A DNA stretch of 64,000 nt, from contig CM032228.1 in NCBI GenBank assembly GCA_019009955.1, positions 181,161,001-181,225,000 of the forward strand, in the 5' to 3' direction. This DNA comes from Riptortus pedestris. Its lineage: Eukaryota > Arthropoda > Insecta > Hemiptera > Alydidae. The translations under genes were made by a program, and so were the position numbers. The notes under the pieces were generated by a model, which did no database searches, had not been told where the DNA came from, and worked only from the letters and a program-made list of their open reading frames with translations. Shown piece by piece: positions 1 to 9,085 of the stretch; within the stretch, counting starts at the first letter, position 1; each line of letters opens with the position of its first letter.

Positions 1-995
1 TAATTTAATTGTGTTGTGTTGTGTGTTCGATTGTGAACACTCCGGATTAAATTCTTCAAAGCCCTCTCCTCTTTCCACCAAGTCCCTAGAAAATTATTCC
101 AAGGAACTATATAGACATATAGATTTTGATGAAATCGACAATAAAATAAGACGTCATGGAAAAATTTTAATCTGACAGGAATAGAGCATTTTTTTTTTTT
201 TTAAATTGATAATGATAATAAAGAAAATTACATTTGTCAACATACTCTCAAACTTGAAAATACTCACACCGAATACATGGTGCTTCACTAACCCTCAAGG
301 TACCTATTCACTCTACCTGATTGTACTTCTCAAGATTTTGTATATTTTACACAACTTCAATTTTGTTTTTGTATTCTACAAACATGTCAAAGGAATTTTC
401 ATTTAATGGAAAATCCTTCCTGAACTATTCCACCGATTCTAATAAAATAATGAGATCTTGCCTTCTTTTTTAAGAGTTATTGTACTAGAACATATGGATT
501 AGATAAAGGGACTATTTCTCTTTAAATTGAATAAGGTGACGAAGCTAACAAGAAATATCAAATGACAAAAATTATTGTGCCAATTTGGGATAAGTGCAGC
601 TTTGTCAGGGCCTATCAGGCATGCTTCTAAATTTGTTGACCGTATTCGGGTGGGCATTTGCCTCCACTCCCAAGTAAGGGTAGGCCATATCTTCCAGCTG
701 CGTCACTGCTCCGGTCCCTCCTGATAAATAAATGCCTATGCTTATTTATATGGATGTATAAGTGATGAAATCAGCCCACCCTCGCCAGGCGATCTGCCCT
801 TATTGGACTAACCTATTTGCAGTCAATCCACTATCTCTTTCTATACAAGGATATGACCCATCGGGTATAGATGTCAGTAGGTAAGGTCGCTCATGTATCC
901 CTCGGGCTTTCTATATCGCTTCCGGAACATTGAATAGTAATCAATTCAACTTTCATCGATTGAAATCGGATGAGTTTTGTAATATGAAATCAAGG
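1..995. other. No gene seen; a GC-richer stretch inside
   Basis: No coding region is supported. Positions 590-920 are visibly richer in G and C than the surrounding DNA and look like one inserted unit, but I find neither clear ends nor a pol III promoter. It could be an unrecognised short element. Confidence 0.4.
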
Positions 996-998
996 ATT

Positions 999-999
<1 letters not shown>

Positions 1000-1055
<56 letters not shown>

Positions 1056-1069
1056 ACTGGGGGGGGGGG
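1000..1069. repeat. (GA)n microsatellite followed by a G run
   Basis: About 26 GA units run from 1000 to 1051, then a short GCGCGACT linker and a run of about 11 G. Reading through it gives an artificial Arg-Glu repeat, so the open frame across it is not a gene. Confidence 0.95.
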
Positions 1070-1214
1070 CAGACAGACAGAGGCACACCATCGCATATTT
1101 TATATCTTTCGCTTTCATTTTAAAAACCTCCTAAAAGTTACAAAAAAACGAATTGATGATTTACTCATGGCCCAAAAAGCACCAATCTGATGTCACTTTT
1201 AGGCAGTGGATGAG

Positions 1215-1310
1215 CATTTATAAACACCCTATTTCTCCTTCATTCAATTTATAAAGACTGCATCTTTAGCGTTCTTAACTTGAACGCTTCATCAGAAGTA
1301 CAATCCTTAC
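1215..1310 (-). repeat. Degenerate retroelement tail with hammerhead-like stem
   Basis: On the minus strand CTGATGA (1295-1289) is followed by a perfect 7-bp stem, AGCGTTC (1288-1282) with GAACGCT (1274-1268), and then AAAG. The canonical hammerhead would have GAAA here, so G12 is lost. Downstream it runs into an A-rich stretch, a GAAGGAG-like motif and GTGTTT, in the same order as the tails near 5100 and 40570. I read it as a decayed Penelope-type 3' tail. It is weaker than the other two. Confidence 0.35.
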
Positions 1311-1315
1311 TACTA

Positions 1316-1364
1316 AAAAGTCCGTCACGCAGGAGCTCCGTCAGCTGAGCAGGTTTCCCTCGTG
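1316..1364. repeat. Dispersed repeat end, GTCCGTCACGCAGG type
   Basis: GTCCGTCACGCAGG followed by a CCGTCAGCTGAGCAG stretch and TTTCCCTCGTGA recurs almost unchanged at 41848-41892. It is also related to the CAGATTTCCCTTAAG repeats at 25735 and 47491. It seems to be the terminus of a dispersed family. Confidence 0.5.
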
Positions 1365-1539
1365 ATGGCACAAAACGCTATTGTTCTCTTTCCACCCTGT
1401 ATTTTCTGGGTGGACATTAAAAATGGTAAATATTTCAGTTAATAACCAAGATAATGAAAAAACGCATATAACACACTTTATAGAACATCAAATTTCCAAT
1501 AAAATTGGATCTATAAATTATTTTCGATTGGACATATAA

Positions 1540-1665
1540 TAACAAAAATTTCCCCCTTCCCACTCGTCCGATTTCAGCCGTTAACGAGCTTGGCCACTAA
1601 TTTTACAGGAAACGCTTATATATAAAGTTTGATAAGGATAAAACAAAAATTGCCACCGCTAGAAA
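1540..1665 (-). repeat. Dispersed family A copy (fragment)
   Basis: Carries the family A landmarks read on the minus strand: CTAGCGGTGGCAATTTTTG, then a CTTTATATATAAGCGTTT-type stretch, then AACGGCTGAAATCGGAC and a G-rich stretch. The same block recurs at 8.5, 37.2, 42.5, 43.9, 47.7 and 19.1 kb. The family is unknown to me and has no coding capacity. Confidence 0.6.
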
Positions 1666-1669
1666 AATA

Positions 1670-3579
1670 AGTATATAATTTTGACGAGTTATTTCTTAAG
1701 GGAAATCTGTTATACTGATAAGAAGGCACAGCTTAGAGCCAAATTCCCCCATAAACGATACATGGATAATATCGATATTTCTAAAATATAGGTTTACAAC
1801 GATGTTAGTATTGTATTATAAAAACATTCCACACATGAAGGAGGAATAGCGGTTCTATAAATTTGGCCAGCAAGTGATATAAAAAACCCCCAAAAAAACC
1901 GAATTGTACGTACACAAACTGTCCCGGAGAGGTTGAAAATAATTGGTAGATAGCTTCCGTTTATTTTTAATTTCAATTTCAGTTTAAATTGAAAACCGAG
2001 AAACAGTTTTATTACACCATTAAGGGTTTTCTATTTTCCCATGGTAAGACATCATTTCAAAATGTAACGTTTTAAAAGTGTTGGAATGAAGAATTAAGAT
2101 AAAAATTTAGATTCTTCCTTCGTACTTTGCTAAATAATAATTCGAACTCCTCTCATTAAATTCCTATTTTTTTTCATTAATATTTTAAATTTGAAACTAA
2201 TTGTTATCCTAGATATTGTGGGGTCAATGAAAGGAATTTGGATTACGGCTTGGCCTAGTCCAGCTTTGGAATGATATTGCACTGTTGGTTGTGGTGAAGT
2301 ACTCTCTAATAAAGGACATTACCGTGGAATTTATGGTTGCAACAATCACCAAGTTGAAAATTAGTTCGACCAACACTGCCTCCAATTATAAATTAGTCTT
2401 AATTCAGCGCATTCCAGACGGATTTATGAGAATTGTGCAAATTAAATTCCATTCATTAAAATATTAGGCATGTGTATAATATGATTTTGGTGATTTTCTA
2501 CAACGGCTGGAGTCTGTTGCAGTACACGCCTGAACGTTTTGTCATTCCTTTGAAGGTTCTTTCACAATCCCACTTGATGTTTCTTTTGTAAGTTTGTATT
2601 TGGGGTTTTTACCTAGTAGAGATGTCTAGGCTAGGCCTTACTGAAGGCAACCACGCTAAATAATAATATCATTACATTCAATCAGGCCTTATGAAAGCAA
2701 TTCGTCTATATTTCCTGAGTAAATCATAGAATATGAACGCTTTAGCGATGGTATAAGCAAACATAGAGGACGATTTTCGAAATAATCACAGACTTTCAAA
2801 TAGTTCTTAAAGAGACAAATGATAAATCAGTCATCAATCATATGTCTATTGCAATAGAAGTCTTGATAGGCCCTCTCCAAAGAAGGAGTAAGCAGTGTTG
2901 CCACCTAATACTCGATTGTTCTTCCACTCATATAACAGGGGTAATCCTATTACCAGAGCCTCCTATTGTTGCATTGTAATGTTATTCTTTATTCGAACAT
3001 CCTTCCTAACCTACATGGGACTTTCGTAACCATCTAGGCGGATTTGCCCACTCAATTGCATTTAACAAAGTACAACCATTAGCCTCCACAAATTATTTAT
3101 ATTAGCAAATAAATCATGCAAGTAATTCCTCATTCGAACAAATTCCTTATTAGTATTTTAATTAAACTCAAAACATAAATTAAAGCACTGACTGTTATGC
3201 CATCGATTTCGAAATCAGGTTTAATTTACCATAGAAAACAAGGTCTAAAGCAAGAAATAGTATTTATTTCTCTTAGTCTTAAAATGAAATTAGCAAAAGC
3301 AGAAAAGGATGTATTTTAAAATGAGACATTTTATAATACGTTAACAATGAGTATATGCAAATATATTAACTCACTCGTGCCTTAATAATGAATGTTTGTC
3401 ACGTTAATGGTTTACTAAGTAACTTATATAAAGTTACTTATATTTCTATACGATCTTGGGAGATTAAGAGCTTCTGTAGATATTATTTTTAGCAAAAAAG
3501 TAACGCAACTCTATTTTCGTAAAAATGCCTTCAAATGTCCATCTATTCCACCTATTACATTATGAAATTGAAGTCAATT

Positions 3580-3580
<1 letters not shown>
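1670..3580. other. No gene seen
   Basis: AT-rich unique-looking sequence. Short open frames at 1794-1976 and 2285-2467 show no recognisable motif and I do not accept them as genes. Confidence 0.5.

Positions 3581-3583
<3 letters not shown>

Positions 3584-3622
<39 letters not shown>
3584..3622. repeat. (TA)n microsatellite
   Basis: About 19 uninterrupted TA units. The Tyr-Ile open frames on both strands across it are artefacts. Confidence 0.95.
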
Positions 3623-3626
<4 letters not shown>

Positions 3627-3789
3627 ACATTTACCTGTCCCAGTGTTTAGGGTTAATATCCGTCGTTTCTGTGGATTTGTTATTAATAAAATTAATTTTT
3701 TATGTAAGACTTCACTGTCCTCCGTATTGTCATATTTCCCCATTCCTGTGCATTATGCATAGATTGAAATTATTAAGGACAAAATATTA

Positions 3790-4105
3790 ATATACATTTG
3801 AATAAATTTTTCCAGGTGAGGTACCTGGTAGTTCATATTGAAAAGAATTGTTGAGCAAATTTCTCTAAATAACAACATAAACAATTTTTGTTATGTGCAT
3901 ATTTGCCGAAACCACAATAGGTAGGAAACGAAACATCACTATATTTAATTTCAGGCCTCCTTTATAACCCCCACTCCTGCCCGTCCCTAGAAATGTTAGT
4001 AAAGTTCCCTTAAGGGAAATCAGCTATTGAGGTTGTATTCATGGCGGAATTTTCGAACTTTTTCTTCAAATGTCCTACCTAGTAGATGACGAAAATGAGG
4101 TCCGT
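3790..4105 (+). repeat. Dispersed repeat fragments (families C and A)
   Basis: 3880-3990 has the family C landmarks CATATTTGCCGAAA, AGGAAACGAAA and AGGCCTCC followed by CCCCCACTCCTGC. These recur at 36625-36700 and 36925-37000. 4008-4100 has the family A left block, from AAGGGAAATCAGCTATTGAGG to AAAATGAGGTCCGTT, shared with 8335-8435, 47495-47530 and 48045. The Penelope-like remnant follows directly, so it seems to have landed in or beside this repeat. Confidence 0.6.
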
Positions 4106-4184
4106 TCATTTTCACAATTTGGTGAGAACAAATATTGGCGTGTCTGGCTATGGCGGATGTCTTTGTTCTCTGGTGTTTCAGATC

Positions 4185-4773
4185 AGCCATGTGTTGGCTG
4201 TCATGGAACGCCGATTCACAAAGATGGTCCAAGATGAGTTGAAACAAGGCGAGAGAGAGACTCGAAATCCGGTGGGCCAACTCAGCATCCCATACCTAGG
4301 GAAATTTTCCGAGAAGATAGGACGCATGCTGGAAAAGGTTGGCCTTCGTACTGCCTATCGAAGTCTAAGCTCCATCGAAGGATGCGGTCGATCCACTGGA
4401 TAGATCTGGTGTGTATCGGGTTGCTTGCCTGGCTTGCGGAAGCTCATATGTGGGGCAAAGTGGAAGGAAGCTAAGGAGCAGATTAAAAGAGCACCTTTCC
4501 ACCAAGACATCGGTGGTACGTAAACATATGATAAATGAAGGCAATGAAGCAAATGCCGTTGAGTTCGAGGTGCTCGACTACCTTGGCAAAGGGAAGAAAA
4601 TGGATATAGTAGAGCAGTTATGGATCAGGATGGACATGCTGGAGGAAAAGAATATTAATATTAGGGGGGAGGGTGGCGTGCTCAGGCATGTTCCGTCCTC
4701 TGCAGTAGCTGCCCTGGCCCGTGTAGGCTCCCAGTCTCGCCGGAGATGTCGGCTCAATAGGGACCAACTCTAG
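4185..4773 (+). pseudogene. GIY-YIG endonuclease, Penelope type, frameshifted
   Basis: Two frames join. The first (frame of 4086-4403) carries GQLSIPYLGKFSEKIGRMLE, the conserved linker between reverse transcriptase and endonuclease in Penelope-like proteins. The second (open from 4369, read to 4773) starts DPLDRSGVYRVACLACG and SSYVGQSGRKLRSRLKEHL. This matches the GIY-YIG nuclease core: a Tyr in VYR, YVG in place of YIG, then Arg and His on the following helix. The frame changes between about 4369 and 4395, so one small indel broke the gene. Sequence before about 4185 in the first frame no longer looks like the family. The GTG at 4411 is an internal valine codon, not a start. The conserved order of motifs makes the family call firm; activity is excluded by the frameshift and the missing polymerase. 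Confidence 0.8.
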
Positions 4774-4948
4774 GTCAGTTCCTCTCCATCTCCTAGTTAT
4801 GTTATTTTGTTATTTGTTGCTTTTAATATTTATTTGTAACGTTTTAGTCATAAGTGTTGCATTGCGTTTTATATATTTGTTTGTTTTTTAAATGTTTTTA
4901 ATATTCGACTACCTTTGTTGACTTTTACATTTATTTATTTATTTATTC

Positions 4949-4953
<5 letters not shown>

Positions 4954-4992
<39 letters not shown>
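4954..4992. repeat. (TA)n microsatellite in the Penelope tail
   Basis: About 19 TA units between the endonuclease stop and the hammerhead-like motif. Confidence 0.95.
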
Positions 4993-4996
<4 letters not shown>

Positions 4997-5049
4997 GAAC
5001 ATGTAATATATATTATATTACATGTTTTTGAAAGTATAAATGTTGTGTC

Positions 5050-5097
5050 ACAGAGCACTGATGATGGGACGGTTCGCCCCGAAAGTACTTTGCCTGT
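5050..5097 (+). ncRNA. Hammerhead-ribozyme-like motif
   Basis: CTGATGA (5058-5064) and GAAA (5081-5084) give the invariant core. Stem II is GGGACG (5066-5071) with CGCCCC (5075-5080), one A.C mismatch and a GTT loop. Stem III is the palindrome AGTACT (5084-5089), as in minimal hammerheads that work as dimers. T5089-T5090 are U16.1 and H17. Stem I is ACAG and GCA (5050-5053, 5055-5057) with TGCCTGT (5091-5097): seven pairs around one bulged A. The deviation is T5065, an extra unpaired base between the core GA and stem II, which may weaken or abolish cleavage. Cleavage would fall after 5090. This is a reading by eye; no fold was computed. Confidence 0.55.
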
Positions 5098-5145
5098 AAT
5101 AAAGAAGTATTAAGAGTGGAGGTGTTTGACCTTTTTGATCCTTCC

Positions 5146-6366
5146 GTTGAAGAAAATATTTATTATATATTTTAGAATTCCTGTGGAGGACACTACTAGA
5201 GCAAATAAAGAAACTGGAACATTGAATTTGTTATTATTGAGTTTCTCATCCCATCCCTGTTAACGAAGTGTAATACAAATTATATACAATTAATGATAAT
5301 ACGTTTTATTTATTTTCTGAATGTTTTAACATTCGCAGACTATGCCTAATTTATTCGCATGTGAAAATAACTTTAAATTAGGTAAGCGTGGAAGAAGAAA
5401 TCTAAGACGCAGTTTGAACTGGCATATTCCACTAATCTTGACACATTTATTTAGTCTAGGAGCTTGTCTATGAACGAGATATGACAGCAATTACTAAAGA
5501 CGCCCAGCAATTAATTACATTTATTTATCATTATTGGGTCGATAATTAATTAGTTGGAGTCATTATATAATTAATGATTATCTACGCCTATTAGATAGTT
5601 GATATCGCTTTATGCGCCCAAACCATAGTTATGGAAATAGTTTCATAATGATCAAGTTTCTTTATCGGTTACCATTCTTGGTTAATTCTCATTCATTACT
5701 ATGTTGGCACTTCAACTAATAGATTGGTTTCACATGAATATTGCCAAATCTATGGGTAGTGGACGTCGTTGAAGGCTTATCGTCGAGAACACGTGGATGC
5801 GAGGCCATCATTTTCAATCTTGTAACAATTTTAGTCATCCCACGTGTACTCCACGATCAGCAGTGACTTTAGATTTTGAGGATGAAATTGCTATCTTATT
5901 AACTCTTTAATTTAATGGACAGACAAAAATCGTTTCGAGTAAAAAGAAAGGTTTGTATAAGAAATTAGTAATCGGAATCTTTGAACAAATTAAACCCTCG
6001 ATAAATGAAGGAGCTGAATTCAACATTTATGATACTGAGAAATGAATAACCCAAAAAGTTGGCTGGCAGAAGTATTGTTTATTACCTTCTCTTCGTCTAT
6101 TAAAAAATATATAACCGAGTAATTAGATTGAAGATGATACCTGCAAGAACTCAGTGTGCGTTAAATATTTATTTCTCTGTCTTTAACATTTTGCTATTTT
6201 CAAAACATTTGTTCTGACTGGAACCTTTTCCTCCTGGCTCTAAATGTAATTCGTATTCTTTTAAAAGTAGATGCCCTTACATCATTGATTTGAAGAAGAG
6301 ATAATTAATTGTTTGGAAATAATGCATAAAATAGGATAATCATACGAAGTTTAAACACATTGTTTT
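5146..6366. other. No gene seen; one inverted repeat
   Basis: AT-rich sequence without recognisable coding. An inverted repeat lies at 5781-5856: ACACGTGGATG (5789-5799) and CATCCCACGTGT (5836-5847), with imperfect pairing continuing outward through GAG and CTC. Confidence 0.5.
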
Positions 6367-6374
6367 ATTTATAG
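6367..6374 (+). repeat. Target-site duplication of hAT element, left copy
   Basis: ATTTATAG, identical to 7103-7110. Eight bases is the standard duplication for hAT transposons. Confidence 0.85.
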
Positions 6375-6455
6375 TAGCCATACTCAAATTTGTGTCCAAG
6401 TGTTCCGCAAAAACCTCTGTGGGGGCTCAGCAAGAATTCAGGGGGGAAAATTCAC

Positions 6456-6456
<1 letters not shown>

Positions 6457-6487
<31 letters not shown>
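6457..6487. repeat. (CT)n microsatellite
   Basis: About 15 CT units inside the hAT element, upstream of the transposase fragment. The Arg-Glu open frame on the minus strand is an artefact of it. Confidence 0.95.
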
Positions 6488-6490
<3 letters not shown>

Positions 6491-6507
6491 AGACGGTTCC
6501 ACGATAC

Positions 6508-6990
6508 GTGCGCTCTGGCGACTCTTTGAAGCAACACAACCAAAATGAATTCATAGATTCAAAATCCCTTTTACCCAATTTGCAAAAGCCCCAAAGTATA
6601 TCCAAAGAGATATATGAATCTTTCTTCGAAATGGCATCAGACAAAAGTATAGAGTCACTTTTCAAAACGACGCCTCTCAACGATTTTAGGTGCAGAATCC
6701 CAGATGAATATCAAATGCTTGTCAAAATGGCCATGAATGTTTTTCTCCTGTTCCCAACAACATACTTGTGCGAAACAGGATTCTCAACCTATGCAGCCAA
6801 GAAAACAAAATACCGCAATAGATTGGACGCCAAACATGATATGAGACTTCAACTCTCTTCTATTAAACCTGATATCAACCAATTGATGAAAAATAAAAAT
6901 AAAAACAGTTTCATAACTCCCATTAGATATTTTTTCCTTTTTTTTTATCTATTCTATTATTATATTTGTTATGTAATAAGTAACTGTTAA
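6508..6990 (+). pseudogene. hAT transposase, C-terminal dimerisation domain only
   Basis: A 160-residue open frame whose residues 30-130 read like the hAT C-terminal dimerisation region of ZBED5 or SCAND3-type proteins. LFPTTYLCETGFSTYAAKKT (residues 81-100) is the signature, followed by KYRNRLDAKHDMRLQLSSIK and PDINQLM. In the family this part packs transposase subunits together. The N-terminal BED zinc finger and the RNase H-like catalytic core are absent, in keeping with the internally deleted element around it. The last about 30 residues are hydrophobic read-through of noncoding sequence. The true upstream frame is lost at the (CT)n tract. Confidence 0.8.
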
Positions 6991-7102
6991 ATGGTACTAG
7001 TACTATGATTATTAATAAAGAATGCACAAAAAGACATTTTTGTTTTATTTTAGAGTTCCGTCAAGTATTTTGCTTTCCAAAAGAAAGGTTTGAGAACCGC
7101 TG

Positions 7103-7110
7103 ATTTATAG
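7103..7110 (+). repeat. Target-site duplication of hAT element, right copy
   Basis: ATTTATAG, matching 6367-6374 exactly. Confidence 0.85.
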
Positions 7111-8094
7111 GATAGATAGGATACGCCACAATAAATATCAAAGAAAAACAGTAAAATTTACTTACTTCATTCGGCCTATTCAATGAATAAAATAGATAAT
7201 CAGAAGTATATTTACCACTCAATAAAAGAAAGACATTTGTTCCGAAACTTTGGTAAAATAGTGTGCTCGTGACCTACATAATTTTTATTAATTGTATCGA
7301 CTATTTAAAAATGGTCTGTTTAAATTCAAATTTATTTATCTTAACCATCTGTTAACCCTAGTTGAAGTAGCACATACACACACCAAAAAAGGTGAGTCCA
7401 GTTGACTTGGTGTGGGTGACCTTAAACAGTATGCCTGTCTTGGGTTAGTGACTCACTTTTCAAACTAGTTCCATTATGAAATATCTTATATTTATCTGTT
7501 TTAAATATACCTTGTTGTAAATTAATATAAACAAATTTGATAAAACTATAATTGGGTTTTAATACAATACTCTGTGTCGACTGACCAACATAACATAAAA
7601 CTGCTTGTACAAAATGAGAGGAGACTTATTTTCCGCGTACGAGGGAACCATTTTTGCGAAATGAATTTGCGGAGCGCCGAATGGGTAAGTTTTCAATAAA
7701 AACGGTACTGAATTGACGAAAAGAAAACGTAACGTTTGTGATGGAAGTTGGAAAGAGTTGACAAAGGTAAGTGAAATCGGCGTGAGAGACATTCATTTCG
7801 CAGACTTGCAAAGAATCTCTGAAATGGTATAATAGTCGACAATGCCACTCCAGACACTATAATAGAACATTATTTACACCTTCACACTCATTGCTGGGAC
7901 CGCTTTCCGTCTCCGCCAGTTGGAATTCCATAAGAGCACCCGTCTTAAATAAAGCATTTATAACACAATTTCGAATTTATTTACGTCCACTTTGTGCTGA
8001 GCCTAAACGGGTTAACTATGCTTTTCCATTCTTTTCGAGCCTGGGTGAGGCTAAGGATTTTATTTGGTGAGTTTATCACTATATAAATTCTTAA
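7111..8094. other. No gene seen
   Basis: AT-rich sequence. Overlapping minus-strand frames at 7559-7811 have no motif I recognise. Confidence 0.5.
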
Positions 8095-8097
8095 TGC

Positions 8098-8181
8098 CTA
8101 CATGGGAATCGAACCCATGACTCAAGGTTTACCAATTGTATTAAGACCAAAGCCTCAGCTCTCTTGGCTAACCTGACCATA
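8098..8181 (-). other. tRNA-like sequence, probably a SINE head or tRNA pseudogene
   Basis: On the minus strand a perfect B box GGTTCGATTCCC (8115-8104) closes a T arm with stem ATGGG and CCCAT. An A-box-like TTAGCCAAGAGAGCTGAGGC (8170-8151) can form a D stem AGCC with GGCT. The long segment before the T arm resembles the variable arm of Leu or Ser tRNAs. The acceptor stem does not pair: the 3' strand GTAGGCA has no partner at the 5' side. It is therefore not a working tRNA as read. Confidence 0.5.
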
Positions 8182-8334
8182 ACAACGCATAAATCACGTC
8201 ATCAATAAATATTATATTAATTAGTGACTTTAATTTTACATGACAATGCAATAAATATTTAGCACATTTAAGTAGAACTAAGGTATCTTGTATTAATCTC
8301 GTTGTTGATCTATACATTTTAGCAGATGCGCTTA

Positions 8335-8440
8335 AAGGAAATCAGCTAATGAGGTTGTACTCATGACGCGATTTTCGAAACATTTCTTCCAATGTCCATC
8401 GATCCTACTTAGTAGATAACGAAAATGAGGTCCGTTTTAA

Positions 8441-8481
<41 letters not shown>

Positions 8482-8720
8482 TTATATCCATCTATACATT
8501 TGTCTGTTAAAGCTCTAGCGGTCGCAATTGTTGTCTTATCGTTACCAAACTCGACATATAAGGGTTTTAATTAAAAAGAAAGATGAAGTTGGTTAATTGC
8601 TGAATTCAGACCAGTGGGAGGGAGGGTTAAGACAGGAAGAATTTCAATGGTTGTTAATATCTCCGTTATTATAAAAATCTTATCGCAAATATAATGTTCC
8701 ATAAATAATGCCATGTGCAT
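8335..8720 (+). repeat. Dispersed family A copy with internal (TA)n
   Basis: Left block 8335-8435 (AAGGAAATCAGCTAATGAGG to AAAATGAGGTCCGTT) is followed by (TA)n at 8445-8479. The right block then reads CTGTTAAAGCTCTAGCGGTC, CAATTGTTGTCTTATCGTTA and CCAAACTC, a CTGAATTCAGACC version of the CTGAAATCGGACC landmark, GGGAGGGAGGG and ATATCTCCGTTA. It is one of the most complete copies. Its order (left block, TA tract, right block) is repeated at 47495-47860 and partly at 36.99-37.3 kb. Confidence 0.65.
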
Positions 8721-8743
8721 TTATTCACTGTATTGATTATTAA

Positions 8744-9081
8744 CACGTTGACTGCCACGACCATTCTCAGAATTCCGGTCTAAAAAGCCAATTGCATTTA
8801 ATTTAATACTTCTTGATTTTGAATAAATTTTTTATAATTATATTTTCTGTTTATTTATTAATAAAATTTCTGTTCATGTCGCCAACATTTTTTTGTTGTT
8901 TTTCATTTTAGATTTTTTGTTCTCTTCCCAGAAGCCATCTATCCATATTAGCACTGATATGCTACGAGTTTAAGCGTAGCTACGCGACAATGGCAAGTAA
9001 ACACAGTACGAGATAACTCGTAGTCGGCGTCCTAGCAAAGAACGGAATATACGAGTTATCTCGTAGTTGGCAGTCAACGTG
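8744..9081. mobile_element. MITE with 14-bp inverted ends and TTAA target duplication
   Basis: CACGTTGACTGCCA begins at 8744 and its exact reverse complement TGGCAGTCAACGTG ends at 9081. Both sides are TTAA (8740-8743 and 9082-9085), the target duplication used by piggyBac-type transposases. The 338-bp interior has no coding capacity. The right end carries palindromes: TACGAGATAACTCGTAG near 9008-9024 and TACGAGTTATCTCGTAG at 9050-9066. Each folds on itself and the two are reverse complements. The piggyBac assignment rests on TTAA only. Confidence 0.8.
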
Positions 9082-9085
9082 TTAA

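Larger units (their letters stand above)
4180..5145 (+). mobile_element. Penelope-like element remnant, 3' part
   Basis: Contains a broken endonuclease-coding region (4185-4773), a noncoding tail with a (TA)n tract (4954-4992), a hammerhead-like motif (5050-5097), AATAAA (about 5098) and an end near GGAGGTGTTTGACC. Penelope-like elements are retroelements that combine a telomerase-like reverse transcriptase with a C-terminal GIY-YIG endonuclease, and hammerhead motifs are known in their terminal regions. The reverse transcriptase part is absent, so this is a 5'-truncated copy. I could not find target duplications or an exact 5' end. Confidence 0.75.
6375..7102 (+). mobile_element. hAT transposon, internally deleted
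   Basis: The element is 728 bp between exact 8-bp direct repeats. The right end reads GGTTTGAGAACCGCTG on the plus strand; its complement CAGCGGTTCTCAAACC is a typical hAT terminal inverted repeat. The left end TAGCCATACTCAAATTT matches it at about 12 of 17 positions, so the left terminus has decayed. Inside are a (CT)n tract (6457-6487), a fragment coding for the transposase C-terminus (6508-6990) and AATAAA near 7014. Most of the transposase gene, including the catalytic core, is missing, so this is a non-autonomous deletion derivative. Confidence 0.8.

Noticed and set aside
8098..8181. Functional tRNA-Leu or tRNA-Ser gene
   Set aside because: The acceptor stem cannot form and no clear anticodon arm is found.
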